From positions 1 through 64,000 of the forward strand of contig JANYHD010000029.1 of assembly GCA_025359205.1 (NCBI GenBank): a stretch of DNA of 64,000 bases, given 5' to 3'. This DNA is from Gammaproteobacteria bacterium (GTDB lineage: Bacteria > Pseudomonadota > Gammaproteobacteria > Steroidobacterales > Steroidobacteraceae). The translations under genes were made by a program, and so were the position numbers. This document shows positions 37,459 to 46,682 of the stretch, in pieces; within the stretch, counting starts at the first letter, position 1; the number at the start of each line of letters is the position of its first letter. The notes under the pieces were generated by a model, which was given only the letters and a program-made list of their open reading frames with translations, was not told where the DNA came from and did no database searches.

Positions 37459-39330
37459 ATGCTGGAATTCCCGCGCTGGAAGTACGTGCTGGTCGGGCTG
37501 GTCCTGCTGCTGGCGCTGGTGTTCGCGCTGCCGAATTTCTTCGGCACCGACCCGGCGCTGCAGGTGGCCCGCAAGAACCGCCTGCCCATGGACGATTTCG
37601 CGCGCCAGTCGGTCGAGCAGGTGCTGGCCGGCCATGCCGCCCCGTTTCGCGGTTCTTACATCGATGACGGCAAGCTGATCGTGCGCTTTGCCAGCGTTAC
37701 CGACCAGCTCAAGGCGCGCGACGCGGTCAACGAGAACATGGCGGCCGACTATGTTTCCGCGCTGACCACGGCTTCGCGCGCACCGGCGGCGCTGCGCAAA
37801 TTCGGCCTGCGGCCCATGCCGCTGGGCCTGGACCTGCGTGGTGGCCTGTACCTGCTCTACCAGGTCGACGTGAATGGCGCGGTGGCGCAGCTGCTCGAAA
37901 GCGACGACCAGGGGTTCCGCCGCACGCTCGCCAGCGCCAACCTTCCATTCACCGACATCACCACGTATACCGGCAGCAAGAGCAACATTCCGAACGCGCT
38001 GCGCGTGATCCTGCCCTCGGGCGCCGACGTTGGCGCGGTGCGCGATGCGCTGCGCAAGGCGAACTCCACACTGACCTTCAGCGTCGGCAGCGGCGGCACG
38101 GGGCCCACTGTCGAGATGGAGATGACGCAGGCGCAGGTGCAGGAGCGCCAGGACTACGCGCTGCAGAAGAACATCACCACGCTCCGCAACCGCGTCAACG
38201 AGCTGGGCGTGTCCGAGCCGATCGTGACGCAGCAGGGCATCGATCGCATTAACGTGCAGCTGCCAGGCGTGCAGAACTCGGCCGAGGTCAAGGACATCCT
38301 CGGCAAGGTGGCCACGCTCGAGTTCAGGCTCGAGGATTCGCAGAACAGCGCCATCGAAGCCAAGCAGCGCGGCCGCGCGCCGCTCGGCTCAAAGCTCTAC
38401 GACATGGAGGGGCGTCCGATACTGCTCAAGCGCGAGCTGATCGCCACGGGCGACCAGCTGACCAACGCCACCTCGAGCGCCGGCAGTGAGGGCCCGGAGG
38501 TCAACGTCACGCTTAATGGCCCGGGCGGCGACTCGATGCTGCGCAACACGCGCCTGAACGTGAAGAAGCGCATGGCCGTGGTGTACATCGAAAAGAGCCG
38601 CGAGACCCACACGGTCGACGGGCAGAAGACCACGCGCGATGTCACGACTGAGAAGATCATCAGCCTGGCGACCATCCAGTCGGTGCTGAGCAACCAGTTC
38701 AGGATCACGGGGCTCACCGCGGTCGAGGCGCGCGAACTGGCGCTGCTGATGCGTTCGGGCTCGCTGTCGGCGCCGATCTTCGCGGTCGAGGAGCGCACCA
38801 TCGGCCCGAGCCTGGGCGCCGAGAACATCCGCATGGGCGTGCAGGCGCTGGTGATAGGCATGCTGGCGGTGTTCGCGTTCATGGCGCTGTACTACCAGCG
38901 CTTCGGCTGGGTGGCGAATCTGGTACTGCTCGCCAACGTGGTGCTGCTCACGGCCCTGCTATCGATGATCCGTGAGACCCTTTCCCTTCCCGGCATCGCC
39001 GGCATCATCCTCACGGTCGGCATCGCCGTGGACGCCAACGTGCTGATCTACGAGCGCATCCGCGAGGAACTGCGCAACGGCGTGTCGCCGCAGACGGCGA
39101 TCCGCGCCGGCTTCGAGAAGGCCTTCTCGGCGATCCTCGATTCGAACGTCACGGCGGCGATTGCCGGTATCGTGCTGTGGGTAATCGGGCGCGGCGCGAT
39201 CCGAGTCTTCGCGGTGGTTCTGACTTTCGGCATTGCCACTTCGATGTTCACCTCGCTCATGGGAAGCAGGGCGTTGATCACCCTCATGTACGGTGGGCGC
39301 CGCAAGATCGATCGCCTGTCGATTGGTTAA
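37459..39330 (+). CDS. secD: protein translocase subunit SecD
   Basis: A 623-residue inner-membrane protein of the RND superfamily that uses the proton gradient to pull translocating proteins into the periplasm. It has an N-terminal helix (WKYVLVGLVLLLALVFALPNFF), large periplasmic P1 domains with PLGLDLRGGLYLLYQVD, and five C-terminal helices. The conserved LPGIAGIILTVGIAVDANVLIYERIREEL holds the proton-path aspartate. Co-transcribed with yajC and secF. Confidence 0.97.
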   Translation: MLEFPRWKYVLVGLVLLLALVFALPNFFGTDPALQVARKNRLPMDDFARQSVEQVLAGHAAPFRGSYIDDGKLIVRFASVTDQLKARDAVNENMAADYVSALTTASRAPAALRKFGLRPMPLGLDLRGGLYLLYQVDVNGAVAQLLESDDQGFRRTLASANLPFTDITTYTGSKSNIPNALRVILPSGADVGAVRDALRKANSTLTFSVGSGGTGPTVEMEMTQAQVQERQDYALQKNITTLRNRVNELGVSEPIVTQQGIDRINVQLPGVQNSAEVKDILGKVATLEFRLEDSQNSAIEAKQRGRAPLGSKLYDMEGRPILLKRELIATGDQLTNATSSAGSEGPEVNVTLNGPGGDSMLRNTRLNVKKRMAVVYIEKSRETHTVDGQKTTRDVTTEKIISLATIQSVLSNQFRITGLTAVEARELALLMRSGSLSAPIFAVEERTIGPSLGAENIRMGVQALVIGMLAVFAFMALYYQRFGWVANLVLLANVVLLTALLSMIRETLSLPGIAGIILTVGIAVDANVLIYERIREELRNGVSPQTAIRAGFEKAFSAILDSNVTAAIAGIVLWVIGRGAIRVFAVVLTFGIATSMFTSLMGSRALITLMYGGRRKIDRLSIG

Positions 39331-39341
39331 AGGAGAGCCAG

Positions 39342-40277
39342 GTGGAATTTTTCCGGAAAGCCACGAACTTTCCCTTCATGTCGACCCGCAAGCTCTGGTA
39401 CGGGCTGTCGGTGGCGCTGATGGTGATCTCCATCGGGTCGCTCATCGTGCGGGGACTCAATCTCGCTGTCGATTTCACCGGCGGCGTGCAAGTGCAGGCG
39501 GGCTTCACCAATGCCGTAAATGTCGACGCATTGCGCACCGGCCTTGAGGGCGCGGGTTTCCGCGAACCGCAGGTGCAGATTCTCGGTTCCTCGCGCGAGG
39601 CAGCGATCCGTCTGCCGCCGCAGACCGGGCAGACGGGCGATGTGATCCGCGCGCGCGTCGATGGGGTGCTACATGCAATCGATCCGAAGGCCGAGGTCAC
39701 CAGCCTCGACGTGGTGGGCTCACAGGTGGGTGATGAACTCAAGAGCGGGGCGTTCAAGGCACTGATGGCGACGCTCGGCCTGATCTTCATCTACATCGCC
39801 TTGCGCTTCCACACCTGGCGCCTGTCGCTGGGTGCAATCCTTGCGGTATTGCATGACCCGATTCTGGTGCTGGGCGCCTTCTCGCTGTGGCAGACGTCCT
39901 TCGACCTGCCGGTGGTATCGGGGATGCTCGCGGTCATTGGCTATTCGCTCAACGATACGGTGGTGGTATTCGATCGTATCCGCGAGCGTTTCGAAGGCAG
40001 CCGCCGGCTCGAGCCGGTCGCGGTACTCGACCAGTCGATCAACCAGACCCTCTCGCGCACGATCATGACCAAGGTGGTCACGCTGATCGTGGTCGTGGCG
40101 CTGTACGTACTGGGCGGCCCGGCACTCAAGGGTTTCTCGGAAGCGCTGATCATCGGCATTCTCGCCGGTACCTACTCGTCGATCTACATCTCGAGCGCCA
40201 TCGCGCTCGATTGCGGCTTGAAGGCCGAGCACCTGCTGGCGACCGCCATCAAGAAACCGGTGGACGACCTGCCCTGA
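39342..40277 (+). CDS. secF: protein translocase subunit SecF
   Basis: A 311-residue partner of SecD with six helices. The N-terminal FTGGVQVQ and the conserved AVIGYSLNDTVVVFDRIRERFE are visible. The GTG at 39342 is chosen because a strong AGGAG (39331-39335) lies six bases upstream; an earlier in-frame opening lies inside secD. It is followed three bases later by terC. Confidence 0.97.
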   Translation: MEFFRKATNFPFMSTRKLWYGLSVALMVISIGSLIVRGLNLAVDFTGGVQVQAGFTNAVNVDALRTGLEGAGFREPQVQILGSSREAAIRLPPQTGQTGDVIRARVDGVLHAIDPKAEVTSLDVVGSQVGDELKSGAFKALMATLGLIFIYIALRFHTWRLSLGAILAVLHDPILVLGAFSLWQTSFDLPVVSGMLAVIGYSLNDTVVVFDRIRERFEGSRRLEPVAVLDQSINQTLSRTIMTKVVTLIVVVALYVLGGPALKGFSEALIIGILAGTYSSIYISSAIALDCGLKAEHLLATAIKKPVDDLP

Positions 40278-40279
40278 AC

Positions 40280-41008
40280 ATGCTCGCCGATCCGGCCACC
40301 TGGGTGGCCTTCGCAACGCTCTCGGTGCTCGAGGTCGTGCTCGGCATCGACAACGTGATTTTCCTCGCGATCCTGGTCGGGCGGCTCCCGCCGCAGCGCC
40401 AGCCGCGCGCGCGCATCGTCGGCCTCGCCCTCGCGATGCTGACGCGCATGGCGCTGCTGTTCTCGATCGTTTGGCTGACGCGCCTGACCCAGCCCTGGTT
40501 CGCGCTGCTCGGGCAGCAGATCTCGGGTCGCGACCTGATCCTCGCTGGCGGCGGCCTGTTCCTGCTGGCCAAGAGCGTGCTTGAGATCCATCACACGCTG
40601 GAGGGTGCCGGCAGCGCGCGCGGCGCGCGCGCCGCGGTCAACTTCGTGGCCATCGTGGTGCAGATCGCGCTGATCGACATCGTGTTCTCGCTCGATTCGG
40701 TGTTCACCGCCGTCGGGTTGGCGCGCCCCGACCAGGTGCCGGTGATGGCTGCGGCCATCGTCATGTCGATCATCGTGATGATGTGGCTGTCGGGGCCAAT
40801 CGCCGCTTTCGTCGAGACGCACCCTACGATCAAGATACTCGCGCTGGCCTTCCTGATACTGGTGGGCGTGGCACTGCTCGCCGAGGGCATGGATTTCCAC
40901 ATCCCCAAGGGCTACCTGTATTTCGCGATGGCTTTCTCGGTGCTGGTCGAGATGATCAACATCCGGTTGCGCAAGCTTCTCGACGCCCGGCGCGTGCGCC
41001 GCGGCTGA
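40280..41008 (+). CDS. TerC-family integral membrane protein
   Basis: A 242-residue membrane protein with about seven helices. The TerC signatures are LEVVLGIDNVIFLAIL and the repeat-related LIDIVFSLDSVFTAVGL, each carrying an acidic residue in a membrane segment as in metal-ion exporters of this superfamily. Family members export manganese or affect metal loading of secreted enzymes. It starts three bases after secF, so it may be co-expressed with the secretion machinery. It ends one base from the stop of the convergent GNAT gene. Confidence 0.9.
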   Translation: MLADPATWVAFATLSVLEVVLGIDNVIFLAILVGRLPPQRQPRARIVGLALAMLTRMALLFSIVWLTRLTQPWFALLGQQISGRDLILAGGGLFLLAKSVLEIHHTLEGAGSARGARAAVNFVAIVVQIALIDIVFSLDSVFTAVGLARPDQVPVMAAAIVMSIIVMMWLSGPIAAFVETHPTIKILALAFLILVGVALLAEGMDFHIPKGYLYFAMAFSVLVEMINIRLRKLLDARRVRRG

Positions 41009-41009
41009 C

Positions 41010-41498
41010 TTAAGGGCCTGCGCGCGCCGCTGCAAGCTGCCGCAAGGGTTCGCCGCGCAGGCGGTAGATGCACCATTCGTCCATGGCCACGGCGCCCAGT
41101 CCCAGGTAGAAATCGATCGCCAGCCGGTTCCACTTCAGAGCCGACCATTCGAGCCGTGCGCAGCCGCGCTCGACGGCCAGCCGCGCCAGCTGCTGCAGCA
41201 GCGCCTTGCCCACGCCGCGCGCGCGGAACGCGGGATCGACGTACAGGTCTTCCAGGTAGATCCCGGGCTGCGCCAGGAAGGTCGAGTAGTTGTGGAAGTA
41301 CAGCGCGAAGCCCGCGCTCTGGCCGTCGCAATCCGCCAGCATCACTTCGGCGTAGCGCCGCTCGCCGAACAAGGTTGCGAGCAACGCCGCCTCGGTGGCG
41401 ACCACTTCGGATTGCAGCCGCTCGTATTCGCCCAGCGCGCGTATGAAGCGCAGGATTTGCGGCGTGTCGGCGGGGACGGCGGCGCGGAGCGTAACCAT
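41010..41498 (-). CDS. GNAT-family N-acetyltransferase
   Basis: A 162-residue acetyltransferase. The acetyl-CoA-binding motif is in LYVDPAFRARGVGKALLQQL, preceded by PGIYLEDLYV. The pattern with a C-terminal NRLAIDFYLGLGA and MDEWCIYRL resembles diamine (spermidine/spermine-like) N-acetyltransferases, but the substrate is unproven. The ATG at 41498 (MVTLRAAVPAD) fits the family; ATG 41507 would add three residues. Confidence 0.88.
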   Translation of the reverse strand: MVTLRAAVPADTPQILRFIRALGEYERLQSEVVATEAALLATLFGERRYAEVMLADCDGQSAGFALYFHNYSTFLAQPGIYLEDLYVDPAFRARGVGKALLQQLARLAVERGCARLEWSALKWNRLAIDFYLGLGAVAMDEWCIYRLRGEPLRQLAAARAGP

Positions 41499-41514
41499 GC
41501 CCTGCATTGTAGGG

Positions 41515-42003
41515 CTAGCCAGGCGCGGGTACCTGCGGCGCTGGCGCGGGCGGAGCTGGCGTCGCGACCGCTGGTGTCGGTGGGGCCGCGGCTGCCGGCG
41601 CCGCACGCTTTGGCTTGCGGGGCGGCGGGCCGTCGCTGGCCACGAGGCTGGTGAAGGCGCAGCGCCCGCTATCGCGCGTGTACACCTCACTCCAGCGGTC
41701 GAGTTCACCAGCCGCGCCGAACTTGAAGCGCAGGGCCTCGTGAAACGGCAGCCCGAAGCAGGGCGCGAAGAACCGCGCGTAGTACCACTTGTGATCGCGC
41801 GACAGGATCCACAGGCCGCGGTCGCCATCGGCCGCCCAGTCCTCGATGCCGTGGCGATCAGCGAAGGGGATGGTGACGTTCTGGGACGGCGTGAGCTTGT
41901 CCGTGCCGGCGAAGGCCGCCGCAGCGAGTGCCGTGGCGACCAGCGCCGCGGCGGCTACGGCAAACGGGTGGGCGGTCGGTAGTCGCAGGCGCGTCGGGTG
42001 CAT
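41515..42003 (-). CDS. secreted protein of unknown function
   Basis: A 162-residue protein with a signal peptide (PFAVAAAALVATALAAAAFA, cleavage near residue 33). A domain of about 90 residues (TIPFADRHGIEDWAADGDRGLWILSRDHKWYYARFFAPCFGLPF) includes two cysteines (PCFGL and GRCAFTS) that could form a disulfide. The tail is an Ala/Pro-rich low-complexity stretch of about 40 residues. It resembles an uncharacterised gammaproteobacterial secreted family (DUF6491-like, from memory). It lies eight bases downstream of no other coding start; its neighbours do not suggest a role. Confidence 0.7.
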   Translation of the reverse strand: MHPTRLRLPTAHPFAVAAAALVATALAAAAFAGTDKLTPSQNVTIPFADRHGIEDWAADGDRGLWILSRDHKWYYARFFAPCFGLPFHEALRFKFGAAGELDRWSEVYTRDSGRCAFTSLVASDGPPPRKPKRAAPAAAAPPTPAVATPAPPAPAPQVPAPG

Positions 42004-42066
42004 GGCGAATTCCTCTCGGGTATTCAGGAACCTAAAGGGCTTCGACCGCTGCGCCGCCCGCGAGTT

Positions 42067-43530
42067 TCACTTCCGGGGCGGGTGTGCGTGCTCGCGCAGC
42101 TTGCTGTGATGGCGGCTGTAGAGGAAATAGACCACCAGGCCCACCGCGGTCCAGCCCACCAGCCGGTACCAGGTTCCGGGGCCGAGGCGTGCGGCCATGG
42201 TGCCGCAAAACAAAACGCCGCCCAGGGCGTTGAACCAGATCCACTTCACGCGGAACGGCCGATGCAGCGTCGGTCGCGTGTAGCGCAGCACCAGCACTCC
42301 GATGCACACCATCATGAAGGCGATCAGCGTGCCGATCGAGACCAGCTCGGCGAGCAAGTCGATGGGGAGGAGCCCCGCCATGATCGCGCCGACGCTACCG
42401 ACCAGCGCGGTGGCGACATAGGGCGTGCGGAAGCGCGGATGCACCTTGCCCAGCCCCAGCGGCAGCAGGCCGTCGCGCGACATCGCCAACAGTATGCGCG
42501 CCTGGCCCAGGATCATCACCAGGATCACCGAAGTGAGTCCGGCGAGCGCGCCGAAGCTCACGAAGATGCTCAGCCAGCGCAGCTGCGGGTGCGCCTCCAT
42601 CGCCGCGGCCACCGGTGCCGCGTCGTTGAGCTGCTGGTAGGGCATCAGCCCGGTGAGCGTGCCGGCCATCAGGATATAAAGCAGCGTGCAGATCGCCAGG
42701 CCCATCAGCAGGCCGAAGGGCATGTCGCGCTGCGGGTTGCGCGCTTCCTGCGCCGCCGTCGACACGGAGTCGAAGCCGACGTAGGCGAAGAAGATCACGC
42801 CCGAGGCGCGCAGGATGCCCGACCAGCCGAACTGCCCGGCCAGACCGGTGTTGGGCGGGATAAAGGGATGCCAGTTCGCGACGTTGATGTGGCTGGCGCC
42901 GAAGCCGATGACCGCGATGATCACCGTGACCTTGATCACCACGACGATGGTGTTGACGAAGGCCGACTGCGAGATGCCGATGTAGCAGATGGTGGCAGCC
43001 AGGAGCGCGATGAACACCGCCGGCAGATTCAGCAGCGATCCGGTGGCGACGATATGCACGGTGTCGGGGCTGGCGAACGGCGCAGCCGTCAACGCGGCCG
43101 GCAGGAAGTCCATGTGGAAGTGATCGAAGATCTTCATGAAGTAGCGCGCCCAGCCGACCGCCACGGTGCCGACTGCGAACAGGTACTCGAGCAGCAGGTT
43201 CCAGCCGACAAACCAGGCGGCGAACTCGCCGAGCGTCGCGTAGCTGTAGGTGTAGGCGCTGCCGGCAAGCGGCACCATCGAGGCGAATTCGGCGTAGCAC
43301 AGCCCGGCAAAGAAGCTGCCAATGCCGGCGATGATGAACGACAGCACAATCGCAGGGCCAGCGTGCTGCGCCGCCTCAAGGCCAGTGAGCACGAAGATGC
43401 CAGTGCCGATGGTGCAGCCGACGCCCAGCAGCGTGAGCTGCCAGGGCCCGAGCGCGCGCTTGAGCTGCGAGTCGCGGTGCTCGGCGTCGATATGCTCGAA
43501 CGACTTGGTTGCGAGCAGTTGCTTGATCAT
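42067..43530 (-). CDS. amino acid permease, APC family (CAT-like)
   Basis: A 487-residue transporter with about twelve helices. The family signature LGVGCTIGTGIFVLTG in helix 1 carries the substrate-binding glycine motif. FFAYVGFDSVSTAAQEARNPQRDMP and the helix-8 region GLTSVILVMILGQARILLAMSRDGLLP are typical of cationic amino-acid transporter-like proteins. The substrate cannot be assigned. The start overlaps the suhB stop by four bases. Confidence 0.92.
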   Translation of the reverse strand: MIKQLLATKSFEHIDAEHRDSQLKRALGPWQLTLLGVGCTIGTGIFVLTGLEAAQHAGPAIVLSFIIAGIGSFFAGLCYAEFASMVPLAGSAYTYSYATLGEFAAWFVGWNLLLEYLFAVGTVAVGWARYFMKIFDHFHMDFLPAALTAAPFASPDTVHIVATGSLLNLPAVFIALLAATICYIGISQSAFVNTIVVVIKVTVIIAVIGFGASHINVANWHPFIPPNTGLAGQFGWSGILRASGVIFFAYVGFDSVSTAAQEARNPQRDMPFGLLMGLAICTLLYILMAGTLTGLMPYQQLNDAAPVAAAMEAHPQLRWLSIFVSFGALAGLTSVILVMILGQARILLAMSRDGLLPLGLGKVHPRFRTPYVATALVGSVGAIMAGLLPIDLLAELVSIGTLIAFMMVCIGVLVLRYTRPTLHRPFRVKWIWFNALGGVLFCGTMAARLGPGTWYRLVGWTAVGLVVYFLYSRHHSKLREHAHPPRK

Positions 43531-44372
43531 GTGGCGTCACTCCCTGAACCGCTGGCCGCGGCGCTGCCGCCGGACTTTACACCGACTGCGGGCGCGCCGA
43601 CGAGCGGGGCAAAGGCCGCCAGCAGCGCGGCATGGATACGCGGTGTGCCGGCGCAGACGTCGTCGCCATGCTGGTAAGGCTCGCCGTTGATGCGGCTGAT
43701 GAGGCCGCCGGCCTCGGTGATCAGCAGCGCTCCGGCGGCGGTATCCCAGGGCTTGAGCCCCAGTTCCCAGAAGCCATCGACACGCCCCGCGGCGACATAG
43801 GCAAGGTCCAACGCAGCAGAGCCGGGGCGGCGCACTCCTGCCACCTGCGGCATGACGATCCGCAGCATCTCGAGGTAGGTGTCGAGATCGGCGTTGGCGC
43901 GAAACGGGAAGCCGGTGGCCAGCAGCGCTCCCTCGAGCCCACGCCGCTTGCTGACGCGGATGCGGCGGCTGTCAAGCTGCGCGCCGACGCCGCGCGTGGC
44001 GGTGAACAGCTCCTGGCGCAGCACGTCGTACACGGTGGCGACCTCGAGCCGGCCGCGCACTTCGCAGGCGATCGAGACCGCGTAGACCGGAAAGCCGTGC
44101 AGGAAATTGGTGGTGCCGTCGAGCGGGTCGATGATCCAGCGGGTTTCGTTGTCGCCGCTGGCGCCGCTTTCCTCGGCCAGCACCGCGTGCGCCGGGTAGT
44201 GGTGGCGGATGATGCCGATGATTTCCTGCTCGGCGGCCCGGTCGACCTCGGTGACGTAGTCGTGCCGGTCCTTGGCGTGGATTTCGATGCTCTCGAGCTT
44301 GGGCAGGCTGCGCGCGATCACTTCCCCGGCGCGCCGTGCAGCCCGCACGGCGATATTCAGCAATGGATGCAT
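43527..44372 (-). CDS. suhB: inositol-1-monophosphatase / Nus factor SuhB
   Basis: A 281-residue magnesium-dependent phosphatase; in E. coli SuhB also joins the rRNA antitermination complex. Metal-binding motifs are AEESG, WIIDPLDGTTNFLHG and KPWDTAAGALLI. The ATG at 44372 (MHPLLNIAVRAARRAGEVI) is the family N-terminus. A C-terminal Gly/Ala/Ser tail of about 20 residues is longer than usual. It is divergent from trmJ with only 22 bases between start codons, so promoters must overlap. Confidence 0.95.
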   Translation of the reverse strand: MHPLLNIAVRAARRAGEVIARSLPKLESIEIHAKDRHDYVTEVDRAAEQEIIGIIRHHYPAHAVLAEESGASGDNETRWIIDPLDGTTNFLHGFPVYAVSIACEVRGRLEVATVYDVLRQELFTATRGVGAQLDSRRIRVSKRRGLEGALLATGFPFRANADLDTYLEMLRIVMPQVAGVRRPGSAALDLAYVAAGRVDGFWELGLKPWDTAAGALLITEAGGLISRINGEPYQHGDDVCAGTPRIHAALLAAFAPLVGAPAVGVKSGGSAAASGSGSDAT

Positions 44373-44394
44373 AGTCAACTAGAATAGCAGCCTT

Positions 44395-45144
44395 ATGACG
44401 GCACTGCCGATCCGCATCGTCCTCGTCGACACCTCGCATTCCGGCAATATCGGTGCCGCGGCGCGCGCCATGAAGAACATGGAGCTGACCGAACTGGCGT
44501 TGGTGCGGCCGCGGCAGTTTCCGCACCCGGACGCGCTGGCGCGTGCATCCGGCGCCGACGATGTGCTGGCCAGCGCGCGCGTATCCGGCACGCTGACTGA
44601 GGCGCTCGCGGGCTGTGGCCTGGTGCTGGCCGCAACGTCGCGCGCGCGCGATCACTACCACCGCGTGCTCGACGTGCGCGAAGCCGCGGCTCGCGCCGTG
44701 GCCGAGTGCGTGAATTCACCGGTGGCCATCGTGTTCGGCGGCGAACACAGCGGTCTCAGCAACGAGGATCTGGCGCCCGCGCATGCGCTGCTGCGCATCC
44801 CGACCGGCGCCGAGTACGCCTCGCTCAATCTGGCGATGGCGGTGCAGGTGGTCGCCTACGAGATCCTGCGCGCCCGCGGCGGCGTCGCTGCTGGTGCGAC
44901 GGAGCGCGAGCAGCCGTTGGCCGATCCGCCGGCGATGGCGCGGCTCTACGCACACCTGGAGGCGGTGCTCGAGGAGATCGATTTCCGCGATCGCACCCAG
45001 CAGGGCACCAACCTGATGAATCGCTTCCGCCGCTTCCTGCAACGCGCGGAACTCGACACCAATGAAGTGAACATCCTGCGCGGCCTGCTCACCGCCGTGC
45101 AGCAGCGCCGCCGGCGTGCGGGTGTATCGGTGCCGCCCGCATGA
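44395..45144 (+). CDS. trmJ: tRNA (cytidine/uridine-2'-O-)-methyltransferase TrmJ
   Basis: A 249-residue SPOUT methyltransferase that 2'-O-methylates position 32 of tRNAs. The knotted SAM-binding region is visible as IVLVDTSHSGNIGAAARAMK, IVFGGEHSGLSNEDL and IPTGAEYASLNLAMAVQVVAYE. A helical C-terminal extension (FRRFLQRAELDTNEVNILRGLLTAV) supports the dimer. It precedes the Isc genes, as in many gammaproteobacteria, and its stop overlaps the iscS start. Confidence 0.95.
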   Translation: MTALPIRIVLVDTSHSGNIGAAARAMKNMELTELALVRPRQFPHPDALARASGADDVLASARVSGTLTEALAGCGLVLAATSRARDHYHRVLDVREAAARAVAECVNSPVAIVFGGEHSGLSNEDLAPAHALLRIPTGAEYASLNLAMAVQVVAYEILRARGGVAAGATEREQPLADPPAMARLYAHLEAVLEEIDFRDRTQQGTNLMNRFRRFLQRAELDTNEVNILRGLLTAVQQRRRRAGVSVPPA

Positions 45145-46652
45145 GCAAGACCCGTCCGGTTTACCTCGACTACGCCGCCACCACGCCGATCGACGCGCGT
45201 GTCGCCGAGCGCATGGCCGAATGCCTGACGGCCGAGGGCACGTTCGGCAACCCGGCCTCGACGCACGCCTACGGGCGCGCGGCGCGGGCGCGCGTCGAGG
45301 CGGCGCGCACGCAGGTCGCCGCGCTGATCGGCGCGCGCACCAGCGACGTGATCTTCACCTCCGGTGCGACCGAGGCGAACAACCTCGCGATCCTGGGACT
45401 GGCGCGCGGCGCACGTGCGGCGCGCGGGGCGCAGGCGGTGCACGTGATCACGGCGCGCACCGAGCACAAGGCGGTGCTCGACCCGTGCCGGCAACTCGAG
45501 CGCGAGGGCTTTGCTGTCACCTTCCTGACGCCAGTCGAAGAAGGCCGCGTCATGCCCGAGCAGCTGCGCGCTGCGCTCCGTCCCGAGACCGTGCTGGTTT
45601 CGCTGATGCATGCCAACAACGAGACCGGCGCGATCCAGGATGTCGCGGCCTTCGGCGCGCTGTGCCGGGCGCACGGTGCGGCGCTGCACGTGGATGCGGC
45701 GCAGTCGGCCGGCAAGCTGCCAATCGACGTGCAGGCGATGGGCATCGACCTGCTCTCATTTACGGCCCACAAGCTGTACGGACCCAAGGGCGTTGGTGCG
45801 CTGTACGTGCAGCAGGGGCGGCGCGTGGCCCTGCAACCGCTCATGTACGGCGGCGGCCACGAGCGCGGCCTGCGCTCGGGCACGCTGGCCGTGCACCAGA
45901 TCGTCGGCTTCGGTGCGGCCTGCGAGCTCGCCTTGCAGCTCATGGGCGCCGAGGCCACGCGCCAGGCGGCATTGCGCGCGCGCCTGTGGGCTGGCGTTGG
46001 CGCGCTCCCGGGCGCGCTCCTCAACAGCCCGACCGTGCATGCGCTCCCTGGCGTGCTCAATGTGTCCTTCGCCGGTATCGAGGGCGAGAGCCTGCTGTTT
46101 GGATTGACCGAACTGGCCCTGGCGAGCGGCTCGGCCTGCAATTCAGACAGTGAGGAGCCCTCCTACGTGCTGCGCGCGATTGGGCGTGATCGCGAAACCG
46201 CCCAAAGCGCCTTGCGCTTCAGCCTGGGGCGCGGTACCCGCAGCGAGGACATCGACATCGCCATTGCCGCGGTGCAGCGCGAGGTGCTGCGCCTGCGATT
46301 GCTCGCTACGGACGCCACCGCGGCCGGTGGGGCCGCATTGGCTGGCGCGGCCAGCGGCGAGGCGGGCACCCGCGAGCAGGGCACTTGGGTCCGGTTTATG
46401 TTGAAAGCAGCCAACGGCAGGATAGCCAGCGCCAGCTATCAGGCCTATGGCTGCCCGCAGACCCTGGCGGTCTGCGAGTGGCTCGCAGGCCAGCTCCCGG
46501 GGTGCCCTTGGGCCGATCCGGGGGTGGGCGGGGCGCTGGACTGGGTCGAGGCCATGCAATTGCCGGCCGATCGCCTGACGCGGCTCCTGATCATCGAGGA
46601 TGCCCTGCGCGCGGCGTTAGCCGCCGCACAGCGCCAGGTCGCCCCGGGGTAG
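45141..46652 (+). CDS. iscS: cysteine desulfurase IscS fused to a degenerate IscU-like domain
   Basis: A 503-residue protein, about 100 longer than E. coli IscS. Residues 1-390 are a class V PLP cysteine desulfurase with PLP lysine K211 (TAHKLYGPKG) and persulfide cysteine C333 (ASGSACNSDSEEPSYVLRA). After an Ala/Gly linker, residues about 412-500 align with the scaffold IscU: WVRFMLKAANGRIASASYQA, YGCPQTLA (C438) and IIEDALRAALAA. Of the IscU cluster ligands only the YGC cysteine is kept; the positions of IscU C37, D39, H105 and C106 read Q, T, R and L. It probably cannot hold a cluster itself and may accept sulfur or modulate the desulfurase. Overlaps trmJ by four bases. Confidence 0.88.
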   Translation: MSKTRPVYLDYAATTPIDARVAERMAECLTAEGTFGNPASTHAYGRAARARVEAARTQVAALIGARTSDVIFTSGATEANNLAILGLARGARAARGAQAVHVITARTEHKAVLDPCRQLEREGFAVTFLTPVEEGRVMPEQLRAALRPETVLVSLMHANNETGAIQDVAAFGALCRAHGAALHVDAAQSAGKLPIDVQAMGIDLLSFTAHKLYGPKGVGALYVQQGRRVALQPLMYGGGHERGLRSGTLAVHQIVGFGAACELALQLMGAEATRQAALRARLWAGVGALPGALLNSPTVHALPGVLNVSFAGIEGESLLFGLTELALASGSACNSDSEEPSYVLRAIGRDRETAQSALRFSLGRGTRSEDIDIAIAAVQREVLRLRLLATDATAAGGAALAGAASGEAGTREQGTWVRFMLKAANGRIASASYQAYGCPQTLAVCEWLAGQLPGCPWADPGVGGALDWVEAMQLPADRLTRLLIIEDALRAALAAAQRQVAPG

Positions 46653-46682
46653 TACAATGGCGGTCGCAGGAATACCTATCCC

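Noticed and set aside
41998-43677. 559-codon plus-strand frame opposite the amino acid permease
   Set aside because: It is rich in His/Arg/Gln with no hydrophobic core and mirrors a well-conserved transporter on the other strand.
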